This document shows, in pieces, positions 1-8,830 of a stretch of 24,535 nt of DNA (positions are counted from its first letter, which is position 1; the number at the start of each line of letters is the position of its first letter). The stretch spans positions 1 to 24,535 of the forward strand of contig CAIIXF020000312.1 of the NCBI GenBank assembly GCA_903813345.2. The letters run 5' to 3'. Below the pieces are notes generated by a model, which saw only the letters and a list, made by a program, of their open reading frames with translations, was not told the origin of the DNA and searched no databases. The stretch comes from Owenia fusiformis. Its lineage: Eukaryota > Annelida > Polychaeta > Sabellida > Oweniidae. Both the position numbers and the translations under genes were made by a program.

Positions 1-393
1 AGGGTTTTCATACTTATTTCAAATATTTAAGTGAAAATAAAATTAAAGGCACACATTAAGTTTATCTACTCTATTCTAGGGGTCTTAATTTATTTTTAAA
101 ATATTTTTTTTAAATAAACCAAACATTTCCTTGTATAACTCTAAATATTGACAGATACAAGGACATTGTTAATACGTTATTTGTTCCAACAATGTCCAAA
201 TAGATGTTTTTCATTCTAAAAATTGGTAGAAAGAACCAAAAAGACTTTTGCGCTCAAAGCAAATCTTTTATAACTGAAACAATCAATATATAAAATAAAA
301 ATATAGATTATTTTTACATTAGATAGTGACCATAACATAAAGGATATTTATTTATACAGATTGTTTTCAATAATTGGTTTAAGAGAAAAACAA
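1..393. other. AT-rich noncoding sequence, no feature seen
   Basis: No reading frame of useful length, splice-site pair, repeat or structured element was recognised in this AT-rich stretch on either strand. Confidence 0.5.
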
Positions 394-557
394 TGTTTAA
401 CTTAGTTCACAATTTTCCCACTTATCCTTTAATGAATTCAATGTGCAACATGAAAAGAAAGAATGCCTAACACCCCTCCCCACCATTCAAGTCTCAATAT
501 AACAATCCAAGATCATAACCCCTAGAGACATTTCATTTATACCAAAACGATAACAAT
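394..557 (+). repeat. 164-bp repeat, copy A (uninterrupted, empty site)
   Basis: This segment is repeated about 315 bp to the right. Bases 394-487 match 709-802, and bases 488-557 match 5932-6001, with about nine mismatches over 164 aligned bases by eye. In this copy the sequence runs straight through the CACCATT target word at 481-487. It is therefore a paralogous pre-insertion site for the retrotransposon that splits the other copy. No coding potential was seen in it. Confidence 0.9.
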
Positions 558-708
558 ACTTGTTGGACAAAAAGATTTAAAAAGTGACAGATAAAACTCA
601 TTACATAAAAAAAGTTGAAGATACCATTGCCGAAACAAGATAGACCATTCAGACTCAAATGATGTCATGCTTTGGAAGTCAAATGACATATATATATATT
701 CATTTCTG

Positions 709-802
709 TGTTTAACTTAGTTCACAATTTCCCCACTTATCCTTTAATGAATTCAATGTGCAACATGAAAAGAAAGAATGCCCAATACCCCTCACCACCA
801 TT
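709..802 (+). repeat. 164-bp repeat, copy B left part
   Basis: This is the left part of the second copy of the repeat at 394-557, with about four mismatches in 94 bases. It ends in CACCATT at 796-802. Homology to copy A stops there and retrotransposon sequence begins. Confidence 0.9.
796..802 (+). repeat. Target-site duplication of the retrotransposon, left copy
   Basis: CACCATT at 796-802 is repeated at 5925-5931. Copy A of the host repeat has it once, at 481-487. This supports a 7-bp target duplication made by target-primed insertion. Confidence 0.85.
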
Positions 803-978
803 TTTTAGGTTTAAAGTTTTTTTATTATCATTTAAACAAAACAAATTACAAACACAGCAAGGGCCGAAGCAATGCATTATTGGCCCTGGTAGTCAAGAAT
901 TTATATAATGTAAAGTGAAGTTGCAATGAGATTTAAGGATCAACTCGGTAATGCAGAACAGTATATAAAAATAAAAAC
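803..978 (-). other. Retrotransposon 3' UTR with hairpin and poly(A) signal
   Basis: After the TAA stop at 979-981 the minus strand has 176 nt to the insertion boundary. A 6-bp stem (860-865 with 882-887, AGGGCC/GGCCCT) encloses a 16-nt loop containing the palindrome AATGCATT. An AATAAA lies at 821-826, about 18 nt before the end. A 3' hairpin followed by a short A-rich tail is typical of this class, where the 3' end is what the reverse transcriptase recognises. That role is inferred here. Confidence 0.7.
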
Positions 979-3900
979 TTACTCATTTAAAATAGTAACA
1001 ATTAACTGCAGAAAACCTGCAGTCATTTCAACAATTTTCTGATTTGTCAGATACGATAATGAGCAATCACCGTATAACAAATAATTTACCCTGTCTTGCT
1101 GTCTGAGTTGACCAAACATGGTTAAATCAAAGGATGGCAGTTCCCCAAGTTCTTCCAAAAACAAGTTTCGCTGAACAATGAATAGAGGGCAGTGTAATAA
1201 TAGGTGCATTGTAGACTGTGATCTAAAGCCACAATTACAACTTGGAATATCAATGTTTCTAAAATTATGTGTGAATAAATGCTGCCTAAAAATAAAGTCA
1301 CATCGAGTCTTATTCAAAGTTGATTCAGTCTTCCTATCAAGATGCAATTTTGGAGTAGGTAGCTTTATTTTAGAATTTTGAATATGTTTCCTCAGGTTAA
1401 ACTTAAAACAATTTCTAGATTGGATAGCTTTCAAATCACCAGGCAGTTTCTCCCATGCTGTTATACAAGATATCACTGTACCCTTTCTGATCTTGGCCTT
1501 ACAGTGAGCTGGTATTCTAAAAGATCTGACTCTGCGTAACCGATTTCCATTATTCATTACATTATGATTTCTATATAAAGAAAAGGCCTGGTTTACATAG
1601 GAAGGCATTTTGTTGTTATTTATGACGTCATAAGTAAACAATAGTTTCTTTTCATCCCTCCTGGCCCCTAGGGACCTCCAACCTAAGCATGAGGTGACTT
1701 TGGTTGCATTTGTACCTTGGGTACATCCACTGACAATCAATGCTGCCCTATACTGAATACTATCCAATTTAGAAAGTAAATTTAAGTTTGCACAATCAAA
1801 AATGATATTCCCATATTCTAAGTGAGGTAGTATAAATGCCATATAAATCTTCTCTAGATGTTGTGATCTTAAGTTATGTTTTAGTGCCATAAGTGGGTTC
1901 AACATCCTGTTACATTTAACAATTATACTGTTAATGTGTTCTTCAAAGTTTAAAGCCTTGGTGAAAGGGATAGAGTCACCATTTAACACAATAGGAATTT
2001 GAGCAATTGGAGTTCTAGTTTTGGACTGGAAAAACACTTCCTTACTTTTACTTGTCTTAAATTTCAATTTCCAAGTCTTTGACCAGATCTCTATTCTATT
2101 AACATCGCTTTGGAGTTTTAGATAAGTTTCATGAACTGAGTCCTCCTTTTTGACAGGTAGAAAAATTGAGCTATCATCAGCATAAAGGTACAGAGTGCTA
2201 TTTAAAACTGCATCGGCTAGGTCATTGATATAAAGTAAGAAAAACAGGGGACCTAATATTGACCCTTGAGGAACCCCACAATTTATTACTCCTTTGTCAA
2301 ACCCCCCTAAATCCCTTCCTCCTGTCCCTAGAATCCCTTCCATTGTCCCATCAATATTGTCATATAGAGTATCTGAATTTATTGAAGTTGTACCATTCAC
2401 CCTAACTTTTAATTTTCTGTTATTAAGGTAGGACCCTATCAGATTAATAATGTTCTCACAGATACCGTATGATTTTAGCTTATGGAGAAGTAAGTAGTGG
2501 GGGACGCCGTCAAACGCACCCTCAATATCAAGAAAGATCCCTCTAGTAGAAATATTATGGTCAAAATTTGAAGTAATCATATTTACAATAGATACAAGTT
2601 GTTTCTGAGTGTCATGCCCAGGTAAAAACCCGGATTGGTTCTGATACAAAAGATTGTTAGATGACACATGTTTGAATATTGAATCATATATGACGCGTTC
2701 AAAAATTTTGGAAATATTACTTAAAAGGCAAACTGGCCGATAGTTCACTGGGTCAACTTTTGAGGATTTATTTTTGAAAATGGGGACAATAATGCCCTGC
2801 TTCCAACAATTAGGAAATTTGCCTTTAGTAAGAATGAGTTTAAAAAGTTTATGAAGTTCTGCATCAAGTGAATCTGCCACCAGTTTAAGCATTTTATTTG
2901 TAATGTTATCATCACCCCCCTTTTTGTTTGATTTAAGCTCCCTCAAATGTTTATTTATTGACTGCTGTGAAAGATCAATTTCATTTAGCATGTTATCAGT
3001 TTTTCTTTGACAAGTTGGTAAAGTTTGATCAACAATGTTGTGATGAAATTTCTGTAAAAATTGATGGAGAAATGCATTAGCTTTAGCATGGTCATCTTCA
3101 ATGATCGTCCTGTTAATCTCTAAAAAAGGAATTCCTGATGCAAATTTAGAACCTATTAATTTTTTAATGATGGTCCAATAATTTTTCTTACTAGCTGCCT
3201 CTTCATCAAGATTACTGCACATCTTGTCCTGATAACTGGTTTTTGCATGAACAATTGCATCTGAGACTAAATCACATTGATGTTTAAATGTTGTGAAGTT
3301 AAAATCATTTCTATTTTTAATTAATTTTCTATACAATTTATCTTTCTTATTTAATGCTGATTTCACTTCATGATTAAACCAGGGCATATCACTTTTCTTT
3401 ATAAATTTCACTTTGGATGGAATATAAGTTTGAAAAATCTCAAACAATGCATTGGTAAAATTTACAGTGACAGTATCAATGTCTTCGTGAGATAAAAGTG
3501 CATCCCAGTTAAAATCAGATACAGCTTGATTCAACTGTAAAATGTTAGCATCACTGTAATGCCAGATCTGCTTATAATCCCCTGCATGTCTATCAGGCAG
3601 AGAGAAATCTAAAAGTGCTGAAACAGAACTATGGTCAGAACCCCCAATTGGCAGTTTTACCTCAGATTTTAATACCTTTCCAGGAAAATTTGAGAAAACT
3701 AAATCCAAACATGAGCTAGAAGTGGCTGTAATTCTAGTAGGCTCCTCAATGAATTGGGTCAGAGAATTATTCACACTCACATCATAAAGCATATTTCCTT
3801 CTAAAGTATTAGTATCACCAACCCACCATTTTTGACTTCTTGAATTAAAATCGCCACCAAAGATAACAAAGTCAGATTTCACTGATAAAGCAGCTCTAAT

Positions 3901-4758
3901 ATTCGAATCAAGGTTATGCATATATTGATCTCTTGAGATTGCAGATTGGGAGGGTGAACGATAAAAGAGGCCATAGAGAAGTTTTTCATTTTTTACCTTA
4001 GTTTCAACCCAGAGACACTCTAGGTTTGCATTATTTAGGTCATTGCGAATTCTATATGAAATAGATTCATGGATGTAAATAAGCAACCCGCGTCCCGAGT
4101 TATTATAGAGTTCTTGGTTCAAGGTGTGGTAACCATCTATGTTATAATCAGCTAGGTTAAGATTTGTCCCCACTTCACTAATTCCAGCTATATGGACCCC
4201 CTCCTCCTTCAAAAATATACTTAAGCTTTCAAACCGACTTCTATTATCCGCTGAGATGCTATTAATATTAGTAAATAACACGTTAACTTTGTTTAAGGGA
4301 CCTGGATTTACCTCAACATCCCCAGCAAGTAACAAAAGTTGCCTGATTATGAATGGACTAAGTAAATTCACAAAAGGAATTATTCCAGGAATTGTCAGTA
4401 GAATTGTAAATATAACCATGGTGGTCATTAACAAACATCTAATTGATAAAAGACAGCTGCATGCATTTAGACAAATGAGCTTTAGGATGCATGATACACA
4501 CAACAATGCTACAAGATGTATCATCACTGAGGCACTAATTGTAAGCAAAATCAATGACACTATTGGAAAAAACAGAAAGAATAAACAAAGTATTACTACA
4601 ATGGATACCATATAAACATGTCGAATACATATGTGTTTTAACCACTCTGATATCCCTACTTTGTTTATGCCAAAGGAGCAGTCAGATTGACTTACTTTAA
4701 CACAATTAAATACACCTATTCTGCACCTCCAAGTCATTAAACTAACCCCCATCATCAT
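979..4758 (-). CDS. Retrotransposon polyprotein: membrane leader, 2A, APE endonuclease, reverse transcriptase, zinc finger
   Basis: The frame has 1259 residues without a stop. An in-frame TGA lies two codons upstream of the first ATG, so the frame opens here, although Met50 could also serve. Residues 1-48 are polar and Cys-rich. Residues 49-140 hold about three hydrophobic segments. Residues 146-154 are GDVEVNPGP, a 2A motif that predicts ribosome skipping between Gly153 and Pro154. The APE endonuclease spans about 158-385, with Asn164, Glu195, Asp303/Asn305 (GGDFN) and Asp375/His376 (SDH) all present. The reverse transcriptase spans about 650-910, with Asp744 (FLDI), GVPQGS at 828-833 and YADD at 859-862. 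A CxCG-x8-H-x4-C finger lies near 1174-1190. The nicking and reverse-transcription residues look intact. Oddities are a Gly-rich insert at 797-823 between RT motifs A and B, and an apparent gap after residue 935 where an aromatic-LG block is expected. No separate ORF1 was found upstream. Confidence 0.93.
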   Translation of the reverse strand: MMMGVSLMTWRCRIGVFNCVKVSQSDCSFGINKVGISEWLKHICIRHVYMVSIVVILCLFFLFFPIVSLILLTISASVMIHLVALLCVSCILKLICLNACSCLLSIRCLLMTTMVIFTILLTIPGIIPFVNLLSPFIIRQLLLLAGDVEVNPGPLNKVNVLFTNINSISADNRSRFESLSIFLKEEGVHIAGISEVGTNLNLADYNIDGYHTLNQELYNNSGRGLLIYIHESISYRIRNDLNNANLECLWVETKVKNEKLLYGLFYRSPSQSAISRDQYMHNLDSNIRAALSVKSDFVIFGGDFNSRSQKWWVGDTNTLEGNMLYDVSVNNSLTQFIEEPTRITATSSSCLDLVFSNFPGKVLKSEVKLPIGGSDHSSVSALLDFSLPDRHAGDYKQIWHYSDANILQLNQAVSDFNWDALLSHEDIDTVTVNFTNALFEIFQTYIPSKVKFIKKSDMPWFNHEVKSALNKKDKLYRKLIKNRNDFNFTTFKHQCDLVSDAIVHAKTSYQDKMCSNLDEEAASKKNYWTIIKKLIGSKFASGIPFLEINRTIIEDDHAKANAFLHQFLQKFHHNIVDQTLPTCQRKTDNMLNEIDLSQQSINKHLRELKSNKKGGDDNITNKMLKLVADSLDAELHKLFKLILTKGKFPNCWKQGIIVPIFKNKSSKVDPVNYRPVCLLSNISKIFERVIYDSIFKHVSSNNLLYQNQSGFLPGHDTQKQLVSIVNMITSNFDHNISTRGIFLDIEGAFDGVPHYLLLHKLKSYGICENIINLIGSYLNNRKLKVRVNGTTSINSDTLYDNIDGTMEGILGTGGRDLGGFDKGVINCGVPQGSILGPLFFLLYINDLADAVLNSTLYLYADDSSIFLPVKKEDSVHETYLKLQSDVNRIEIWSKTWKLKFKTSKSKEVFFQSKTRTPIAQIPIVLNGDSIPFTKALNFEEHINSIIVKCNRMLNPLMALKHNLRSQHLEKIYMAFILPHLEYGNIIFDCANLNLLSKLDSIQYRAALIVSGCTQGTNATKVTSCLGWRSLGARRDEKKLLFTYDVINNNKMPSYVNQAFSLYRNHNVMNNGNRLRRVRSFRIPAHCKAKIRKGTVISCITAWEKLPGDLKAIQSRNCFKFNLRKHIQNSKIKLPTPKLHLDRKTESTLNKTRCDFIFRQHLFTHNFRNIDIPSCNCGFRSQSTMHLLLHCPLFIVQRNLFLEELGELPSFDLTMFGQLRQQDRVNYLLYGDCSLSYLTNQKIVEMTAGFLQLIVTILNE
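2290..2370 (-). other. Gly-rich 27-codon insert between RT motifs A and B
   Basis: Residues 797-823 lie between the RVNG segment and GVPQGS. In relatives of this family that spacing is usually about a dozen residues, but here it is 39. The insert contains a 7-residue near repeat (GTMEGIL at 804-810, GTGGRDL at 811-817), encoded by two imperfect 21-bp units at 2308-2349. This suggests an in-frame tandem duplication. Whether it tolerates polymerase activity is unknown. Confidence 0.65.
4297..4323 (-). other. 2A-type ribosome-skipping motif (GDVEVNPGP)
   Basis: The nine codons encode GDVEVNPGP, residues 146-154, an exact match to the D-V/I-E-x-N-P-G-P signature. A leucine-rich stretch (QLLLLA) sits directly upstream, as in active 2A sequences. 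Known 2A peptides stop the ribosome from joining the final Gly-Pro, giving two proteins from one frame. The motif lies only a few residues before the endonuclease domain, so skipping would release the catalytic protein with Pro154 as its first residue. Activity of this copy is inferred. Confidence 0.9.
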
Positions 4759-5924
4759 GAATCAGTAGAACCCAGGGGACTGCCATCCCTTTAACATTAG
4801 GAAAATGTTTTAAATAAAACATTCATATATAATGACATACAATGTTCATGTACAGTAGATAATGAAGTAAATAGGTGCTTCTAATTATTTTACATAATCA
4901 CTACTAGAATAGAAAACACCCAGCAAAATAAGATAATTGTTATTATTTACAGTTGCCTAAAAAATGCCTGGAGAATGATGCAACAGGAGAGTTTTATATC
5001 CCAAACCAATTGATTTGTACACTGTATCAAAGCCAGACAAAATGTAAACAAAATAATTGGCTCCAGTCCAACCTCCCCCCTCCCGCTCGTGAACTACGTG
5101 TTCAACCTATGTTATTGAACCAAGTATACGCTCCCCTTACAGACTAAATTCACAGCTTCACAGCTAAACTTGGGCACATAAAACAAATCAATCGATAACA
5201 CACACACATGTAAAGTTGGAGAGAATTGATGAACTGAAATGAGCCAAATAGAAAAGTCAAATAACTACATGTCAGTATATAATAATGTTGTCCATTGACG
5301 GACAGTGAATATGTACAAGCATAACACGCGGTTTTATACGTACACAAATACTTTTTCGTTGTCAACATTTTCTACGAATGCTGTACCTGCAACTGTTGAA
5401 TTATGACAATTGACCGCTAAGTACATGTACCTTCTAAAGTTTATATCCACATATGCAAAATGTAAATATAAAAGACAACCTTACCTTATACATGGCATTG
5501 ATGACATCATGAACTGATGCTTAGTGCTTACTGCTTACTGACTCGAAAACGGCCATAACCGATATCAATATTATATGTCAATTTGAACCGGAAGTGTTGC
5601 CAAGGTCAAGCTGTACTGAACATAGGACATGTACTTTAGGTCACGTGTCAAAACAAACAATTGCACAGAATACCCTATACACATACCAAGTTTTATATAT
5701 CAAGTTCATATTAAATTGAAACAGTTATGATCAAAGTAAGTAAAAGACACATTAAAGAACAAGTTGAGATCAAGATAAATCAATTATATTAGTAGAGTTC
5801 CCTGATATTGGAAGAGTTTGTAGGCACTATATTCACAGAAAATACTTGTGGTTTGACATCAGTGTCAGCTGAGTATAACTATAATCACATTGGTAGAGTT
5901 AGATAGGCATACCTTGGCCTCAGG
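4759..5924 (-). other. Retrotransposon 5' leader, no ORF1 seen
   Basis: These 1166 nt lie between the 5' insertion boundary and the ORF. The longest minus-strand frame, at 5150-5368 (72 codons), has no recognisable domain, coiled coil or CCHC knuckle and is probably chance. The element's first bases on the minus strand are CCTGAGGCC. A good splice-donor match (AAG|GTAAGG) occurs near 5486 on this strand, but no convincing partner acceptor was seen. An internal promoter is expected for a full-length copy but was not identified. Confidence 0.6.
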
Positions 5925-5931
5925 CACCATT
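5925..5931 (+). repeat. Target-site duplication of the retrotransposon, right copy
   Basis: CACCATT here pairs with 796-802. Host repeat homology resumes immediately after it. Confidence 0.85.
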
Positions 5932-6001
5932 CAAGTCTCAATATAACAATCTAAGACCATAACCCCTAAAGACATTTCATTTATACCGAAATGATAACAA
6001 T
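5932..6001 (+). repeat. 164-bp repeat, copy B right part
   Basis: This matches 488-557 of copy A with about five differences in 70 bases. Homology ends at 6001. Together with 709-802 it restores a complete second copy around the retrotransposon. Confidence 0.9.
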
Positions 6002-6911
6002 TATACAACATAATAGTAAGATGGAATAGTTAAACACTAAGTTTACCATAATATTGTACATTTTCAATCATTTTTTTCGAATCACACATAAATACTTTTA
6101 TTATGCTTTTTCCAGTTAACACTCAAAATTAATGTACATGTACACTTGAATACTTTTATAATAATCACTATAAATCAGACATCTGGTTGTTAAAATTCAA
6201 GCATACTTTTCTGGCTGTTCATCTTGCATTCACCTTTAGAAGATAACTGCTTGTTGACAGCTCCCATGTGCAGTCCCATTTATGTGCAGAAAGTCACTTT
6301 TATCAATCAGTGATTAATTTGATCAATTAATCGCTATTGGCAATAAGAGCAATAAAATAAAATTTATTGCTGTTAGCGAATTAATCAATACTATAACAAT
6401 AATTTTGATAATGCTTATAGCAATAATTTTGATAATAGCAAAATTATAGCTATTAGTGCTAATATAGATATTATTAAGAACCTGGCACATCTGCATGTTC
6501 AGAAATTTTGTTCACATGTTATTTTGACATGAACATAACTAATAAATAACAAACATAAATCAATGATCTTCCTTGAATCTTTTAGTAAGTTTCAAGATGA
6601 TTTGAAATAATACACGTCACCATTTTCCAATCCTAGGGAAACCAGTGTATGTAACATAGGACTAGGAATATGTATAATTTATGTTAAATCGAAGTTTGTC
6701 AAATTGGAGCCTAACTGTTCCCTCAGAAAAATCATAGGTAAATGTTTTATTTGGGAGACTTAACAAATTTTTGCATTTTATATTTCAAATAACTTCTTTT
6801 GATAACATAACAGTTCTTTTGGGAGATAATATATATCTTAGATAGCAAATAATCTACGAAGTTTGTTAATCATGCACCTTGTTTACACACTGCTCACCCT
6901 TCTTTTCCTAC
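6002..6911. other. AT-rich noncoding sequence with an imperfect hairpin
   Basis: No gene was seen. An imperfect inverted repeat pairs 6325-6346 with 6364-6385 (about 18 of 22 bases, around a TTAATCGCTA core). It is followed by two near copies of CAATAATTTTGATAAT at about 6396-6436. Both look like ordinary AT-rich repeat sequence. Confidence 0.45.
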
Positions 6912-7085
6912 CTTATTCAATGGTTCCTGACTGAGAAAGTTGCTCTGTCCCTTCAGTTTTATGTAATTATGGGCCCACATCATTATTTTGTATAATTTAC
7001 CTTGACCCACAAAATCCATCCTCAAGCATATCAAAGGCAAAATTTTCACACTCAGAAACCACAGTGATTTTAGAAAGTAATATGT
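6912..7085 (-). other. Candidate coding exon, two overlapping frames (weak)
   Basis: On the minus strand an acceptor-like TCTCAG precedes 7085. Two donor-like sites follow: AAG|GTAAAT after 7001 and AAG|GTAGGA after 6912. From 7085 to 6912 one frame is open for all 58 codons and includes the run MDFVGQGKLYKIMMWAHNY. With the nearer donor a different frame is open for 27 codons and contains SECENFAFDMLEDGFCGS. Neither peptide is recognised. Both frames being open in so short an interval could be chance, so this is recorded only as a candidate. Confidence 0.15.
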
Positions 7086-7254
7086 CTGAGATATTTAAAA
7101 ATCCATTGATTGGTCAATCACAGGCCTCGAAACTCATATTTTGCCTAGTGCCAAAGTAACTACATGGCCAATTTCAGGGATTTATTTACTTTCCACAGAT
7201 AGTAACTGTGTATTTAGAAGGCGTGAAAAAATTAATAAAAATAAGCCACACGGT

Positions 7255-7420
7255 GAACAGAATCGCACCCTTGAACAGAATACACTTTTCGGGATGGAAA
7301 ATTCAAAATGGCCACCTTAACATTTACCCAGACTGCCTAAAAACTAATCGGCTCTAAACTTTCCATAGAAACATCTCTAAAATTTTAGGATGAGTCCATG
7401 AAACCTATGTAAACAACCTC
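7255..7420 (+). repeat. Diverged single copy of the 162-bp satellite monomer
   Basis: The core AAAATGGCCACCTTAACATT and the following CTAATC..TCTAAACTTTC match the monomer tandemly repeated at 9155-10456, at clearly lower identity. It lies about 1.7 kb from the array and is separated from it by the transposon-like unit at 7604-9123. It is probably an old edge monomer of a once continuous array. Confidence 0.75.
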
Positions 7421-7620
7421 AAGAGACACGTTTTAAGGTATTACTTCACAGTGTATCAGCTTTTTTTCTACAATTCAGATTTTCTTGAAAAAAATCCTGG
7501 TAAAAGATATACTGATATATTACAAAATATGTGAAAATTGGAAAGATTAACTGTTTAGTTATTTCTGAAAAAATGTTTTAACTTAACATTGCTCTCAATG
7601 CCGCATACCTGCCAACCTCT

Positions 7621-8185
7621 CAGAGAAAAAAAACAGGAGTTTTTTTTTAAAAAACAGGAGAATCCAGGAGATATTTTGCAAAAAACAGGAGAAAAACAGG
7701 AGACTTTTACTGAAAAAACAGGAGAAAACAGGAGACTTCTTTTAAAAAACCGGAGAAAACAGGAGGTTTCTTTTAGAAAACAAGTTACCATCTAAAAAAC
7801 AGGAGAAAACAAGAGACTTTCAGTCTAAACAGGAGATTTTCTTTAAAAAACAGGAGAAAACAGGAGACTTCTTTTAAAAAACAGGAGAAAACAGGAGGTT
7901 TCTTTTAGAAAACAAGTTACCATCTAAAAAACAGGAGAAAACAGGAGATTTTCAGTCTAAACAGGAGATTTTCAGTCTAAACAGGAGATTTTCTTTAAAA
8001 ACAGGAGAAAACAATTTATTTAAAAGCATGAGACAACAGATTATCTTTAAAAACAGGAGAAAACAGGGTATTTTCTTTTAAAACAGGAGAAAACAGGATA
8101 TTTTCCTTAAAAACAAGAGAAAACAGGATATTTTCTTAAAAAACAGGAGAAAACAGGAGACTTCTTTATAAAACAGGAAATCACT
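7621..8185 (+). repeat. Minisatellite of AAAACAGGAGAAAACAGGAG units
   Basis: ACAGGAG recurs about 30 times, spaced by A/T-rich linkers such as CTTCTTTTAAAA. There is a higher-order block of about 132 bp: the segment containing GGAGGTTTCTTTTAGAAAACAAG and then TTACCATC occurs near 7763 and again near 7895. Frames crossing it on both strands are repeat artefacts. Confidence 0.9.
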
Positions 8186-8228
8186 TGCAATACCGGGTTG
8201 CAATCTATAGGCCTACTGCACAGTCTAG

Positions 8229-8476
8229 GTCCAGGATCAAGGAGGATTGGCTCCCAGAATGCAACATCGATACTCTGTACGTCAATATTCTTGATGTCAT
8301 GATTGCAAAATTCGAATTCAAACAGCCGCTATTTTATTCACTTCAACATTTGTATCGTTAATTTTGGTCTTATTTTCAAACAAAAATGCAGTTTGAATTC
8401 GAATTTTGAAGTCACGACATAGGGAGTATCGGTATCGATGTTGCATCCTGGGAGCCAATCCTCCTTGGTCCAGGAT
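8229..8476. mobile_element. MITE with long inverted arms and 9-bp target duplications
   Basis: The element proper is 8238-8467 (230 bp). Its arms of about 88 nt begin CAAGGAGGATTGGCTCCCA on the left and are matched by the reverse complement ending at 8467. They share the internal words TGCAACATCGATAC and AAAATTCGAATTCAAAC. The loop is about 50 nt. GTCCAGGAT flanks it exactly on both sides (8229-8237 and 8468-8476), a 9-bp target duplication. That length is typical of Mutator-like elements, but the family is not assigned. It has no coding capacity. Confidence 0.88.
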
Positions 8477-8699
8477 GGAAAAACCAAAAAGCTTACCGTA
8501 AATGTGACTGATAAATCTCAATCTTTGACAAACTTCAATGGTAAAATCATTCAATTAACGCGATTTCTCTTAATGTATATACATGCTTAATCTTGGTCGG
8601 CTTACGTAATCGTGCATAAATAGACAAAATTATTCTTACCCCGTTTCACGAACATACTTGCGCAGATTCTTATCGCCTCCACTCAGGAGATTATCTACG

Positions 8700-8830
8700 T
8701 AAAACGCATGCGCTAGGATCGTAATAAAGGATGGATTCGCTCTTACTGATTAAAATTGTTGCGCATGCGCTAATTTCTTTGTTGTTGATTGGACATTTAT
8801 ATTAGATTAACTTTGTTTTTCATGATTAGA
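8700..8830 (+). promoter_or_regulatory. Promoter-like cluster: NRF1-type palindromes and inverted CCAAT box
   Basis: The CG palindromes ACGCATGCGCT (8704-8714) and TGCGCATGCGC (8760-8770) match the NRF1 consensus. ATTGG, an inverted CCAAT box, follows near 8788. An ATG at 8830 begins a nine-codon frame (MSLELIDLY) that runs into a donor-like TAT|GTAAGA. This may be the 5' end of a lost transposase gene or of a captured host first exon. Only motif matches support it. Confidence 0.35.

Larger units (their letters stand above)
803..5924 (-). mobile_element. Full-length CR1/L2-like non-LTR retrotransposon with a 2A motif
   Basis: This 5122-bp insertion lies on the minus strand. Its ends are set by comparison with the uninterrupted repeat copy at 394-557 and by the CACCATT duplications on both sides. 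Read 5' to 3' on the minus strand it has a leader of about 1166 nt with no long ORF, one 1259-codon ORF (4758-979), and a 176-nt 3' UTR with a hairpin and an AATAAA signal, ending in an A-rich tail. There are no LTRs. The APE-type endonuclease before the reverse transcriptase, and a C-terminal CxCG...HxLLxCP finger, place it in the CR1/L2/Jockey-like branch. 2A-like motifs are known in this branch from sea urchin, amphioxus and mollusc elements. The exact clade is not resolved. The intact frame suggests a relatively young copy, although two in-frame lesions in the RT part may impair it. Confidence 0.9.

Noticed and set aside
4256-4615. 119-codon plus-strand frame
   Set aside because: It is antisense to the N-terminal part of the intact retrotransposon ORF, with no recognised domain.
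7122-7190. CAGGCCTCGAAACTC..GGCCAATTT, resembling a hAT-type terminus
   Set aside because: No matching opposite end or target duplication was found, so it is not called as an element.
7555-7795. Overlapping frames on both strands through the CAGGAG array
   Set aside because: They are low-complexity translations of the minisatellite.
8318-8554. 78-codon minus-strand frame
   Set aside because: It runs through the right arm of the MITE and its flank. Inverted-repeat DNA with no domain explains it.
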